Shown one piece after another: positions 1 to 11,000 of a stretch of DNA of 64,000 nt. The stretch comes from Tetraselmis striata. Its lineage: Eukaryota > Chlorophyta > Chlorodendrophyceae > Chlorodendrales > Chlorodendraceae. Each line of letters starts with the position of its first letter. Within the stretch, counting starts at the first letter, position 1. The stretch covers positions 155,167 to 219,166 of the forward strand of contig VCJN01001790.1 of assembly GCA_006384855.1 (NCBI GenBank), read 5' to 3'. The notes beneath the pieces were generated by a model. It saw nothing but the letters and a program-made list of their open reading frames with translations. It searched no databases and was not told where the DNA came from. A program made the translations under genes and the position numbers.

Positions 1-652
1 ATAGCTATAAAAAGTCCGACCCATGAAATGATTTCAGACCCCGTGAGTAGCCCATGTAGGCAATTTTTTCTTTTCAGACCCCCCTCCGGACGTCCTTAAA
101 GGCATTTCTTGGGGCGGGGAGTGGGGGGGTGCTCAAAAGGCTCTTTAGGCCTGAAATAGGGGTCTGAAGAGACAACCTCGTACAACCTCGTATAGCATCA
201 TGCAATGGCCGTAGTTAAGGTCTTGCAATCCTTTTCAGACCCCTTTTCAGGGGTCATAATTTTTATGGCTATCGTGGCCGTAATATGCCTGCATCACCGC
301 CATGGGTTGGCCATACAACATTACACATACCATCATTGCCCTCCCTTGTATGGAGAAATGAACCCTTTTTTTTGAGACCTGCAAAAGTAAATGGTTACAT
401 GGGTACATGGATCGCCACGGGCAGTGCTTGCGGAGATGCACCATCCTGAGAAGGTATTGGGAAGAAACTGAGGGCCGGGGCGGAAGGGGGGGAGGAGGGA
501 GAGGGGGGTTAGGGGCGCTCATCTCACGCGACAGGAGGGGTGCTCTGGGAGCAGGCGGGCTCCAAGGCATGCGGTGCCTCTGCCTCTGCGGCGTGCGGCG
601 TGGCAGCTTGCGGCTGACGGGTGTGGCTGTTGCTCGCCGGGCCGGGCCGCAG
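1..652. other. intron or upstream sequence of the cyclase gene
   Basis: No convincing exon is visible before the splice acceptor at 651-652. The first 250 bases carry several copies of a TTTCAGACCCC-like motif (near 30, 72 and 233, with the reverse complement near 160), which looks like a degenerate short repeat. The rest is GC-rich and low in complexity, including a G-rich purine stretch at 470-520. The upstream exons of the cyclase gene probably lie to the left of the window. Confidence 0.4.
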
Positions 653-877
653 GGCACGCGCGACTTCTTCGACTCCTTCTTCACGCTGAACGACTTTTTC
701 TGGCGCGGCTTCCTGTCGGCGCACCTGGACCTGCCCAACCTCATCAAGTTTGGCCTCGCGCTCTTTGTGAACGCGTGCCCCGACGCCAAGTTCAACATCC
801 TGTCCAAGGGCATCACCGGCCTGCCCATCATGCTGGGCCGCGTCGCCAACGCGCCCTTCTACATGTCGTACGACTGA
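653..877 (+). CDS. lycopene beta-cyclase-like, terminal exon (partial)
   Basis: This exon encodes the last 74 residues of a protein and ends at TGA 875-877. It starts after an acceptor, CCGCAG at 647-652, in phase 0. The peptide begins GTRDFFDSFFTLNDFFWRGF and continues with LPNLIKFGLALFVNA and ILSKG. These match in order the C-terminal block of plant and algal lycopene beta-cyclases (FFDAFF, YWHGFLSSRL, LPEL, FGLSLF, MTKG). That family converts lycopene to beta-carotene in the plastid and is membrane associated; this segment is the helical C-terminal part. The epsilon-cyclase C-terminus fits less well, because its ending is longer and differs after the FGL block. The FAD-binding N-terminal part is not in the window. 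The beta versus related cyclase assignment rests on recalled family features only. Confidence 0.72.
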   Translation, partial: GTRDFFDSFFTLNDFFWRGFLSAHLDLPNLIKFGLALFVNACPDAKFNILSKGITGLPIMLGRVANAPFYMSYD

Positions 878-2866
878 GCGGCTGCGTTGCTCGGGCGCTC
901 CCCACCACGGCCGGCGCCCCGCGGACGCGCGGAGACCTTTCACCCTTTCCCTCCCATCATCAAGCCGAGGGCGACATCAGGCCGCTGCTGTGGGGCATGC
1001 CAGCAGGGGGGGCGTCACTGCTATGTGTATTAATTCTGTGCTAAATTGTGCCATGTGTTTTTGAGTCGCTTTGCGATGCCGGCGGCGTGAGGCGGCGCAT
1101 TCCCACCACTGGCAGACGTAGAGACATTAGCTGCGCTTTTTGGTACCAATATTGAAAAAAAATGGCTGCAAGCGGCAGGTAGCGCTGGCTGACATGTGGA
1201 TATGATGCCCCCCCCCCCCCCCCCCTGCCGACACACACACTTACAGCGCGCGTATTCATGCCCTGGCTGAGCAGCTCCTTGATCACTGTCCCACATGCGG
1301 CAGGAATGTGCCCGAGTCCATCCAAAGTGGGTCAATGGGAGAGTGCCAGCGTCAGGGGGTACCGCCGTCGTTAATATTGGGGGGCTTGCACGAGGCCTGC
1401 AGAGGCTCCGCCGTACCCGCTTCACTTAGCGGGCCCTGTGCGGATTGGTCATGGGCGGGCCCTTCCCTGATGCTGGGTGAAGACAGCTTGTCCATTGATT
1501 CAGTTGTAACGAATTTCAAATTTGAAGTGGGGGCGTGGGCTCCGGGGCGCCCGCAGCACTTGGCAAGTAGTCGCGTAGCGGAGTCACCCCACGGCGCCGG
1601 TTTTATCGCCCTTAGTTTGGGTGGGGTCCGCCCTTCACTTCATGGCGCCCTGGATTTCAGGAGGGGTTTTTTCATTTTTGAGGTCGCACTCTCCTTCACC
1701 GGGATGGTCAACATGATAAAACCCATGATGTCAAGGGCTGAACATGAATGTGCAGCATTGCAGGGCTTCAGGTCACACAGTCATCAACCCATAAGGGCTT
1801 CATGTCATGAGTTGCCCTACCACGCGTATTCTTTAACTGAATGGCGGTGAAGAGTGATGTGGCCATAGACTTATGTGGAAAGGGATATGACTAGATACTG
1901 TACACACATATGCTATATGTGCTATCCACATAGATAATCTATAGATGTATATAGATATATATAGATATATATATATATATATGCAGTGTATGATGAATAT
2001 ATATGTTATTATCGTCTACTGCGATGCGATACTGGCCTCGCGCGCGCAGGTTGTTCATCTACTTAGACAAGTACACGATTTTATATTATAAACAGGCCAC
2101 CGGCGTAGGTATGCAGAGAGCAATACCGGCATTAGGAAGCCGCGACGTTGCTGCGGAGTGCTGAACGATGCTGACGCAGCAGTAGGGCATTCCTCAGTAC
2201 TTTCCGTGCATTCCCTTGACGCTCTCCGTGTAACCAAAAAGAAATCACTGTGTAGCAGCAGGGCATCATCGAGGTTGTTCGCCGTCCCGCCAGCACGCGG
2301 TCTCAACAAAGGTGCCGGCAGTAGTTGCCGCCGACTTGATGAGCGAGCAGTGATGATGCGGCCAGTAGTGCAGGTACAGGTAGTGCTATCCTTCTGCCAT
2401 CCGGCCCACCCTGAACACGCCGCGAATCGGCCCTTAACTCTGACGCACGGACGTACTAGACCACTCTTGGTTTGGCGCTCGAGTGGCCGCCGCGGAGCCG
2501 CCGAACGCACCTCTCTGCTCCTCGTGCGTTCCCGCCGTCCCATCTATATACCCTGTACGCCTACACCCTAACACCCATCACGCTGCCACGACGACGACCT
2601 CATCTCGGCTAACGAACATCGATTCCATTTATCGTATATCTTTCGTTTCGCTTTCGCATTCTCCGACGCCCACACTCTACTTGACATTCCGGCGGCGCCC
2701 ATCGAGCTGCTCATCATATCCGCTTTCAACCCCCCACACACCGCCACAAACCTAAACACCGCCCGTCGCTGTAGTGCGCGCAGCACCCCCTTTGCAGCTA
2801 CTCCCTTCGCCACGAACCCCTCTCGGTGCTTCACGCATCGGCGTGTGCGGCCAGTAAGCCCCTGCG
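878..2866. other. intergenic region between cyclase and aminotransferase genes
   Basis: No supported gene. It holds the cyclase 3' region, a C tract at about 1207-1226, an AT dinucleotide microsatellite at about 1935-1982, and C-rich sequence at 2570-2860 that is probably the promoter and 5' leader of the aminotransferase. The open frames here are short, overlap on both strands and show no recognisable domains. Confidence 0.5.
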
Positions 2867-5800
2867 ATGACGGCGGCGGTGGCGGCGGCGGCGACACGCG
2901 GCTCGGGGGCCGCCTGCTCGACCAGCTCGGCCACTGCCGCCGCCGGCGCGTGGCCCACCCGCGGAACCTCCCAGCTTAGACCGCGTACCGCGTCCAGTCG
3001 TCAGCAGCAGCGTCAACAGCGGCGGCTGTTGGTGGAGGCCAACGCCACGGGCCGCGACGCGCGCGAGCGCACCGCGTTCCGGACGACCAAGCGCGACGGC
3101 AACTTCAAGCGGCCTCCGCTGCCGCTGCTTAGCGCGGAGCAGGTGCGTCGGCACCCCCTTCTCCCCGGCCGCCCCCACCCGCCGCGCCATCCTGCCCCAC
3201 CCCGAACCACTCCACCTACTGTATCCCACCAACACACGCGCGACACTGTCGACGAAGTCGGCGACGAGCCAGGGGCCAATCGAACGCCTGCCCCGGCAAT
3301 CTGCCTTTCCCTAGCGCCCCGTTCGGCTTTCGCACCCTCTCGCGCCACTCAACGGCACGTCGTCTCCGTTCGTTTCTCGAGTCTGCACATAGCAATCGCT
3401 ATGCACTCCTCATTCGCTGCCATACGTCCGAGCATGTGTGTCAATCAGCGTCTTGTTGCTTTAGGCTTGTCCTTTGCTGATTAGACTGTAGCTGGTGTTT
3501 CTTACCTGCAGCAGCGCTGAAACTTCCCTCTCCTCCTCTCTTGCCCCTTCTCTCCCCTCCAGATCGTGTACCGCCGCCGGAACAACGTGCATGCCAACGG
3601 GCGCGACACCTTCCGCTCCTTCTTCTCCTCGGAGGTCGGCGGCATCACGACGGACCCGGGGCTCATGATGGTGCCCTCCCCCCCCACCCTCCCCCCTCTC
3701 CCTCCCCCCACCCTCCCCCCACCCTCCCACCTCTTGCTTGTCCCCCATCTGCTTGTCTCCCTGCCCATCCCTCCTGGTGCTCACCGCCGACCGACACCCG
3801 CCACCCTGCCGCCCGCCTCAGATCGGCATGGACGACCACATGGTGCACCGCGGGCACGGCGTGTTCGACACCTGCCTGCTCGCCAACGGGCAGCTCTACA
3901 TGCTGGAGCAGCACATCGACCGCCTGCTGGCCAGCGCCGCCAAGGCGGGCATCCGCGACTTCTACAAAGCGCAGCACGATCAAGAACGTCGTGCACGATG
4001 TCGCAGCCGCCTCGGGTCTTGTGGACGGTGAGTTCACGTCGTGCACGCTTTGCTCTGTCTCTTCACCCCCCCCCCCCCCCCCCCTCCCTCTCCATGCTTT
4101 CATTGCTGTCATTTGCGGATGACTGATGCCCCCCCCCCCCCCCCCCCCCAACCTTTTTAACTGGCAGGCCTGCTGCGCTACTGGCTGACGGCGGGCAACG
4201 GCGGCTTTGGGCTGAGCTCCGCGGAGTGCGTCCGGCCGGGCTTTTACTGCATCGCCACCAGTATCGAGCGCCCGAAGCCGCGCAACGAGCGCGAGAAGCT
4301 GACCGGGCAGAGCGCCTGGCAGGCGCTGACGCCGTCCACGGAGGTCAAGTCGGCCTTCATGAGCGGCATCAAGTCCAACAACTACCTGCTCAACGCGCTG
4401 GCGGCGGACGAGGCGGTCGCAGACGACCACTCCACGGGTCACGCGGTGTGGGTGGACGCGGACGGCTACGTCTCGGAGGGCGGCAACTTCAACGTCGGCT
4501 TCATCACCAACAACAATGAGGTTGTCATCCCCACCTTCGACAACTGCCTCGCCGGCTGCACCGCGCAGCGCGTCCTGGAGCTCATCCCGAAGGTGCGCCC
4601 GTCGTGCTCGCCAAGCCCCTACCCCTGATGACCCGCAATCTGCGCACCCTCCTGCGGTTTCCTCCCTGGCCCCTATCTGGAACCCCCGTGCTGCGGCGGC
4701 TGCGTCCGAGCGCCGCTGTTCTTCCCCATTACTGGGGGGGAGCTTGAGGCCGCAGGCTGATGACACTTACATGCTGGGTCTTCTTTCTCATGAGCGCCTC
4801 GCCGCGCGTGTGATTCCAACAGCTGCATGTCTGACTGCGCCTCTCCGCCACTACACTTGGCGCGGCAGCCAACCCTTGTCCCCTCCTATCTTTGCCCCGC
4901 CTTGATGTCTCCATCCTCCCCTTCCTTCCCTCTCCGCGCGGCCGGCGCAATGCTCGGGTGATGATCCTCAAAACACAATCACCATCTTTCAGATGAGCAC
5001 CTCTGCGTGCCTGATTACACAGTTTTATCCCAACAGGTTCTGACGAACACCCAGAACGGCCAATCCCCCTCCGCTTGCTCTCTCGCTCTCGACCCCCCTT
5101 TCGTCTGCTGAGCGGTCAGATCCGATCGGTCAGAACCCACCAACGCCCTGGCAACCCCCATACCCCTACCCGTACCCGAGGCCGCAGGCTGATGACACTT
5201 ACATGCTGGGTCTTCTTTCTCATGAGCGCCTCGCTGCGCATGATTCCAACAGCTGCATGTCTGACTGCGCCTCGCGGGGCTTACCAATAGCGGCGCGGCA
5301 GCCAACCCTTGTCCCCTCCTATCCTTGCCCCGCCTTGATGTCTCCATCCTCCCCTTCCTGCTGTTCTTCCCTCCCCGCGCCGCCGGCGCAGTGCTCGGGT
5401 GATGATCGTCAAAACACAATCACCATCTTTCAGATGAGCACCTCCGCGTGCCTGATTACACAGTTTTATCCCAACAGGTTCTGACGAGCACATTAAACGC
5501 CACCCCCCACTTCCACACTTTACGCCATGCAGTCCATCTGGGACATGCATGATGCTGAGCCCGCCCGATGCCCCCCCCTTCCCCCCCCCTCTTTTTCCTC
5601 CCCTCCCCGGGGGTCACGTTGCCCCTCTCCCGGCAGACGCCCGAGCTGTCGCACCTGACAGTGTCGCAGCGCAAGATCACGGAGGCAGAGGCCAAGATGG
5701 AGTGCCGCGAGATGTTTGCGCTCGGCAGCACCGCCTTTGCGACACCCATCACGAGCTGGGACCAGAAGGTGTACAACAACGGTGACACGCAGTTTGAGAG

Positions 5801-5903
5801 CCACCGTATCCGCCAGATGCTCATCAACGACATCTGGGGCGCGCCGCACGAGCTGCACACCGAGGTGGACTACTCTCTCATCTCACACGGGCAAGGGCCA
5901 TGA
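2867..5903 (+). CDS. class IV PLP-dependent aminotransferase (aminodeoxychorismate lyase / D-amino acid transaminase-like)
   Basis: Five exons are inferred: 2867-3142, 3563-3670, 3822-4027, 4168-4592 and 5637-5903, with GT-AG junctions and compatible phases except as noted. The N-terminal ~75 residues are Ala/Ser/Arg-rich, like a plastid transit peptide. The domain then begins with IVYRRRNNV and GITTDPGLMM, then MDDHMVHRGHGVFDT, the start signature of fold-type IV enzymes. The probable PLP lysine lies in SGIKSNNYLLNAL (K codon about 4371), and the conserved glutamate in YVSEGGNFNV (about 4476). This order matches the plant plastid protein that works as aminodeoxychorismate lyase (folate pathway) or D-amino acid transaminase; substrate cannot be read from sequence. 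Exon 3 is one base out of frame: GIRDFYKAQ (to 3974) and TIKNVVHDV (from 3976) are homologous neighbours in different frames. This could be a sequencing error, an allele lesion or an unseen splice. Intron 4 carries a duplicated dispersed repeat. Confidence 0.82.
4738..5490. repeat. two tandem copies of a ~0.44-kb dispersed repeat in intron 4
   Basis: Blocks around 4738-5060 and 5170-5490 are near-identical. Landmarks: ACCATCTTTCAGATGAGC at 4981 and 5422, followed by a GATTACACAGTTTTATCCC segment. Further copies in the opposite orientation lie at 47.2-47.8 kb, within an intron of another gene. No ORF or terminal repeat was recognised. Confidence 0.85.
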
Positions 5904-5966
5904 GCGACGCCGCGCAAGGAGTCAATGGCGAGTGGCACCTACTATGAAGAGCTCTGCACTGGCGAG

Positions 5967-5971
5967 TGTAA
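5967..5971 (+). promoter_or_regulatory. TGTAA poly(A) signal candidate, aminotransferase gene
   Basis: TGTAA lies 64 bases after the aminotransferase stop codon. TGTAA is the usual chlorophyte polyadenylation signal, so position and sequence fit, but the pentamer is short. Confidence 0.45.
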
Positions 5972-7954
5972 CCAATAAGAGGCACATGTGCCAACCAACA
6001 TAGCAGGGCATGTGGCAGACCGCGTATTATAGAGCCCCCTTTCTGGCTGGCGGCGCTGTTGGCTCGTAGCTCCGAATTTGATGAAGAATGATCTGAAGCT
6101 GCCACAGGTCGCCCCAGACCGCCCGCACCATGTAAGCGTGTTAATCCTCGTACACTGGCAGCCTTTCATGAATGTCTGTCAGGTCTAGGACGAAAAGGCG
6201 CGTAAACGTGCCCGGACGCCAGCGAGATTGTGACATCATGTCATTACTTTTGCGCGTGGACCGGCGTCCATATTTTTCAGAATTGTCTGAGCGATCCCTG
6301 AGCCGCTATGAATCTCCGGTTGATTTTTACAGTTGATCAACGTGACAACATTGCAGTCGAGATGGTATTATAATTACATGAGCTAGCAGCAGAAGGCGAT
6401 ATCAGGAAATCACCAGAAAAAAAGGACAATCAGAAAGGTCCTCGATGGTATTAATACATATCGTGGTACAGTGACTCACCATCCAATGGTCTACGTATGC
6501 GCAGCGCCACGTGATGAGCACCAACCCATGTGGCATGTGTTCAGGGGGTACTTCAGACGCCGCGCTCAATCTGGCGCCGGGACGGCTGTATGCAACATAT
6601 TTTAGGGGTATTAGGGCTTGATTAAACCCCATCGTGATGACGACTTTAAAACGTGAACGTGCAACATCTCAGGTTTTTACATGACAGACCTTAGATTAAG
6701 TTGCCCTAGTTTTCGTTAACTCGCAGACTTGGCGAAAATTGATCTAAGACTTATGTGGAAGGGTGTATGTATCACATTTAAAATATGATTACAGTATGAA
6801 TAATATAATATATATTTCTTGACTATTATTTTCATAATTGTAAACTAACGTCGTTAATATATCTAATTAATTGTCACCCAGCGCGGGCGAGGGACATGCA
6901 AGCAGTACAAGTAGCGACTACTTAGCAAGATACATCGCAGATTGACTTGCACGGCGGACGGAGAATATTTATACTGACCTGTAGTGTGTTTTGTGCGTTA
7001 CTCATCCCACTGCTGCCGGATAAGCTATACGCAGCGCGGCGCCAGGAATCAATCGTCCACACGCAAGTGTGGCGCCCTACTGAATTCACCCGTCCCGCCT
7101 TGCGCGGGCAGCGGACCATTTACCCGCCTTTAAGCGGATCGCAACAGTGCTGTACGTAATTTCCTTGCTGGTTTAGCGGTTGCTTTGGACATTTGGCACT
7201 ACTGGCAGCCCTTTGTGTAGCGACTAATCCACACGAGTACGGAGTACACATCGATGGAAGATAGGATATCGCTACTCGTGCAATGGTAGCTGTGCAGCTG
7301 TGAGTCAAACAATGGTAGCTGTGACTGTGCTGGTATGCAGGCGCTTGTGGGTTCCGGCCGCGGCTGATACATGCAATAGCAGATCGTTTAGCAATAATTG
7401 TGTAGAGATCATTTGACGACGTATGTATAGAATCCCCCATTCCCGATGATGAAAGTGTGATGACCTACCCCCGGCATTGTATCATCAGGGTTGCCAGCGG
7501 GTCGCCTTGCATGCATGTAATCATCTAAATGGGCGAGATCTTTGAATCTCTATATGAATTTTAACATATGCGGGCGGTGTAACTCATTTGCAATTAGAGG
7601 AATTATTCGGACTCGTCAATTCATAACATTCCGACAAAGCAGCAAGTAATAGTATGAAAACATATACATGATAATTTTTACGCTAGCTGGCGCTGAAACG
7701 AGTCGAGAGCGCATCAAAATGTGATGTCAATAGTACTTTACGCAATGTTGCCATCATTATCAGCAATAAGGCTTGAAATGTATGCAGGGATTGAACAGAG
7801 TATCAATGCTGCTGATGGTGCTGGCAGGCTATTGCTTTGCTAGTCCCTGCACCAGGGTGGTGCGGTCTCCGATCACAAAAAAGAAAACGACTGTGCACTG
7901 AGCGATATCAAATAAGGACAGAACATCAATATTTTAAAAGCAGTCGAAAGCCTG

Positions 7955-7959
7955 TTACA
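7955..7959 (-). promoter_or_regulatory. TGTAA poly(A) signal candidate, giant membrane-protein gene
   Basis: TTACA on the + strand, read as TGTAA on the coding strand, about 108 bases after the stop codon at 8067-8069. Confidence 0.4.
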
Positions 7960-8066
7960 AATAATAATGCAGATCGACAACTCGGATAAGCAACAATATC
8001 CCCAGTTACCTATCCTATGATTAGTGTGTATGTACTAGTGTATGTACTTGTGCGCTCGCCAGCCAA

Positions 8067-11000
8067 CTACCCTGAGACTACTGTAATGTGGCCGTAGGCT
8101 GGCAACCACTCGGTCGGGCTGTCCATTGCCTCCATGTCTATCAACGGATCCTCAGGACGCGCCTCGCTGAGAGCACGAAGGAGGGTGTCGCCGATTGTGG
8201 GGTTGTCGCCCTGCGCATGAGCGCCCCGCTCATCCGCCTCAGCGGCCCGGCGCGACGAGGAGGCGCGCGAAGGGTTATCCTCGTACGGTCCGTCGAGGCT
8301 ATCGCTGTCATCCGAGTCGTAGAGCTCGTCCTTCATCACCTCGTGAGCCTCGAGGTGTGCCTGGTACTCGCAGAGAACAGCTTGCAGCAGGCGGCGCTGG
8401 TTGTTGGCCGGGTCAAACGCGGCCCACTCGAGCGCGCGGATGACCAGCGCCTCGGTCAGCAAGCCGTGGAGCTCGGGCACGTACTGGGCCGCCGCGCACG
8501 ACTCGCGGTAGTTGGCGGTGTGCTGCTCCTCGCGCGAGCGGTACGCTTTGCCTTCCACGTGCCCAGGTTCACTGATGAAGGCGGACCACCAGGCGGCCAC
8601 CCGCTGCCACCAGCTCAGCGAACTCGCCGCCTCCACCGCCTCCACCAGCAGCCGCCGCTCCTCCTCCGCAGTGGTGCGGCTACTGCCCTGGACCACGTGC
8701 AGGCTGTCGAACAGGCGCGACGCGCAAAAGTGGAGCTCCTCCACGACGGCCGAGTCTTTGCAGCCGATAACCATGTCTCTCGCGCGCGAGTAGAGCTCCG
8801 GCGCCAGTACGATGCGCAAGAGGCGCAGCACGTCCTTCTGCTCGTCCGTCACTCGGACCACGGTATGCGTCTTGCGCCGCACCATCTTCCAGCTTTTGCG
8901 TGCATCCACGGGCGCGCGGTGCTCCATGACATGCTTGGCATGCCTCGACCTCAGCGCGGTAATCTCCGGCCCGGCGGAATGTACCGCTGTCCCCGTGCCG
9001 TCGCCTATCAGTCTCGGATCGGCCTCTGCCGCTGAAAACTTTACCACCGGCTTGGCACCGCCGATTTCCGCCTTCGAATTCTCGGACGGAGCCAAGCTGA
9101 GCGCTGACGAGCGTCGGCGAGTGACACCAGAATCCGGCGGCAGCTGCTCGGGCTCTACTACCCACGTGTTGTGTGCAGCCTGGGGAGTGACGTTCGCGGT
9201 CCGGCGGCTGCGCTGGTGCCCGGCCGCCGAGGCCTCACCTTCGTCAGCGGCAGTGGAAGCACGCAGTTGGCGGAGCGATGGCGATGCTGTGGTAACAGAA
9301 GTGCTGTTGTCATCCTCGGAGGCGTCCTCGCCGTAAAAGGAGCACCCGGCATCCGAGACGCTCGCCAGGAGGTGCGTTGACGATAGCTGCCCCTCGCGGC
9401 TGCTGCTGCTGCTGCTGCTGCTGCTGTCGATGACCTGCCCGGGAGGCAACATGTCTCGGATGGGGTCAGATTGCGCCGAGAGGCCGGCCGGCTCACCGAC
9501 TCCGGCACCGCTGCCATGGAAAGCCGTAACGTCGTCAGGCGATCCCGGCAGCGTCATGCTCGCCTGGCTGGGCGCCTTCAGCGCCACAGGCCCCGTGTCC
9601 TCGTTCATTGGCGAGGGCTGGCCCTGCCCCCCGCCGCGGGTCAGGTCGCCCAGCCAGTGCCTGCGACGCCGGCTGATGTCCCTACGTACGAGGCGGCCGC
9701 AGCACAGCCGGGAAATGCGCCGGAGGGCCGCGAGCCGGCTCGTGCTGCCGCTCCGGGCGCCGAGGCCCCACGCCTCGCGCCAGGCCTCCATCAGTATCTG
9801 CGAGCGCTGCAGCCGCTGCAGCCGCGCCAGCTTCATGAGGCCCGGCACGCTGTCGAGAGCGACGTACACGATGAGCACGGCGAGGTTGAGGATGAGCATG
9901 ATCAGGACCAGGTAGCCGCCGATGGCGGTGGCGTCCAGGTCGGGCATTGTGTCGCTGTAGAAGATGAAGCCAGTGATGACGGTCAGGAGGCTGAGGCACA
10001 TGGCCACGGTGTCCATGCGCACGAGGAGAGAGCTTTCGTACGGCTGCACGCGCATCACGGCGGCGATGTACCCCAGCAGCAGCACCACCATCAGCCAGCA
10101 CTGCTCCAGCGGGCTGCTGATCTGGCGCACCAGCACCAGCACCAGCTTGCGCGCCAGCACCACCAGCTCCCACCAGAACGCGGCGGGCGCGTAGCGCCGG
10201 AACAGGAAGCCGCAGCGGTCCTGCAGCTCCACCAGCCGGCGCGGGGCGGCCGCACCGCAGCGCAGCACCGCCACGTACTGCTCCTCGCTCATCATGTACC
10301 GCTGCAGCTCGTACAGCCACACGGCGCGCAGCGCGGGCGCGCGCTCCAGCACGCACCGGCGCCGGAAGAGGATGGTGGCGAACAGGGCAGGGATGCCGAT
10401 GCCGTACGCGAGCAGCGAGGTGGCGGCGATGGGCAGCAGGATGGCGTGCCGGTTGAGCGGGCGGCTGAAGTCCCAGCACTCGATGCTGGGCTCCACCACC
10501 ATGAAGTAGCGCCCGTTGTTGCGCGAGCAGTTGAAGTACTCCACATTGACATCCTGAGGGGGATGGCACGCGGCGGGAAGGGGGGGCGGGGGAGGATGGG
10601 GGGGGTCAGCTGTATGGAGGTTTGGGAGGCCTTCAGGCAGGCCGGGCATCGCCTCGCTGCTCGTGCTATTCCGCCAATTACCCCCCTAGCACAACCTCCC
10701 GGTCAGACTAGTTTCGACGTACCGTAGCGACATTGCTATTACCATCACAACCAGTAATTTCAGCATTATTGTCATCATCACTGTTATTGTCTATCGTTAT
10801 TGGGTTTAGGGTTTAGGGTTTTATCATCACAATCACTGATTTCACTATTATCATCAACATCGTTATTATTATTATTATTATTCATCATTGTCATTATGAT
10901 TGTCAATAGTCATGAATGTCATCATGAATGTCATTAAAAACCCTATGACCCTCTGTAACCCTAAACCCAGCCTCCCGGTCAGACTAGTTTCGACGTACCG

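Larger units (their letters stand above)
5904..8066. other. AT-richer intergenic region
   Basis: No supported gene. It lies between the convergent aminotransferase (+) and giant membrane-protein gene (-), so both 3' ends face it. Two copies of a TAGCGACTA motif occur near 6913 and 7217. The scattered short ORFs have no domain or codon pattern like the neighbouring genes. Confidence 0.5.
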
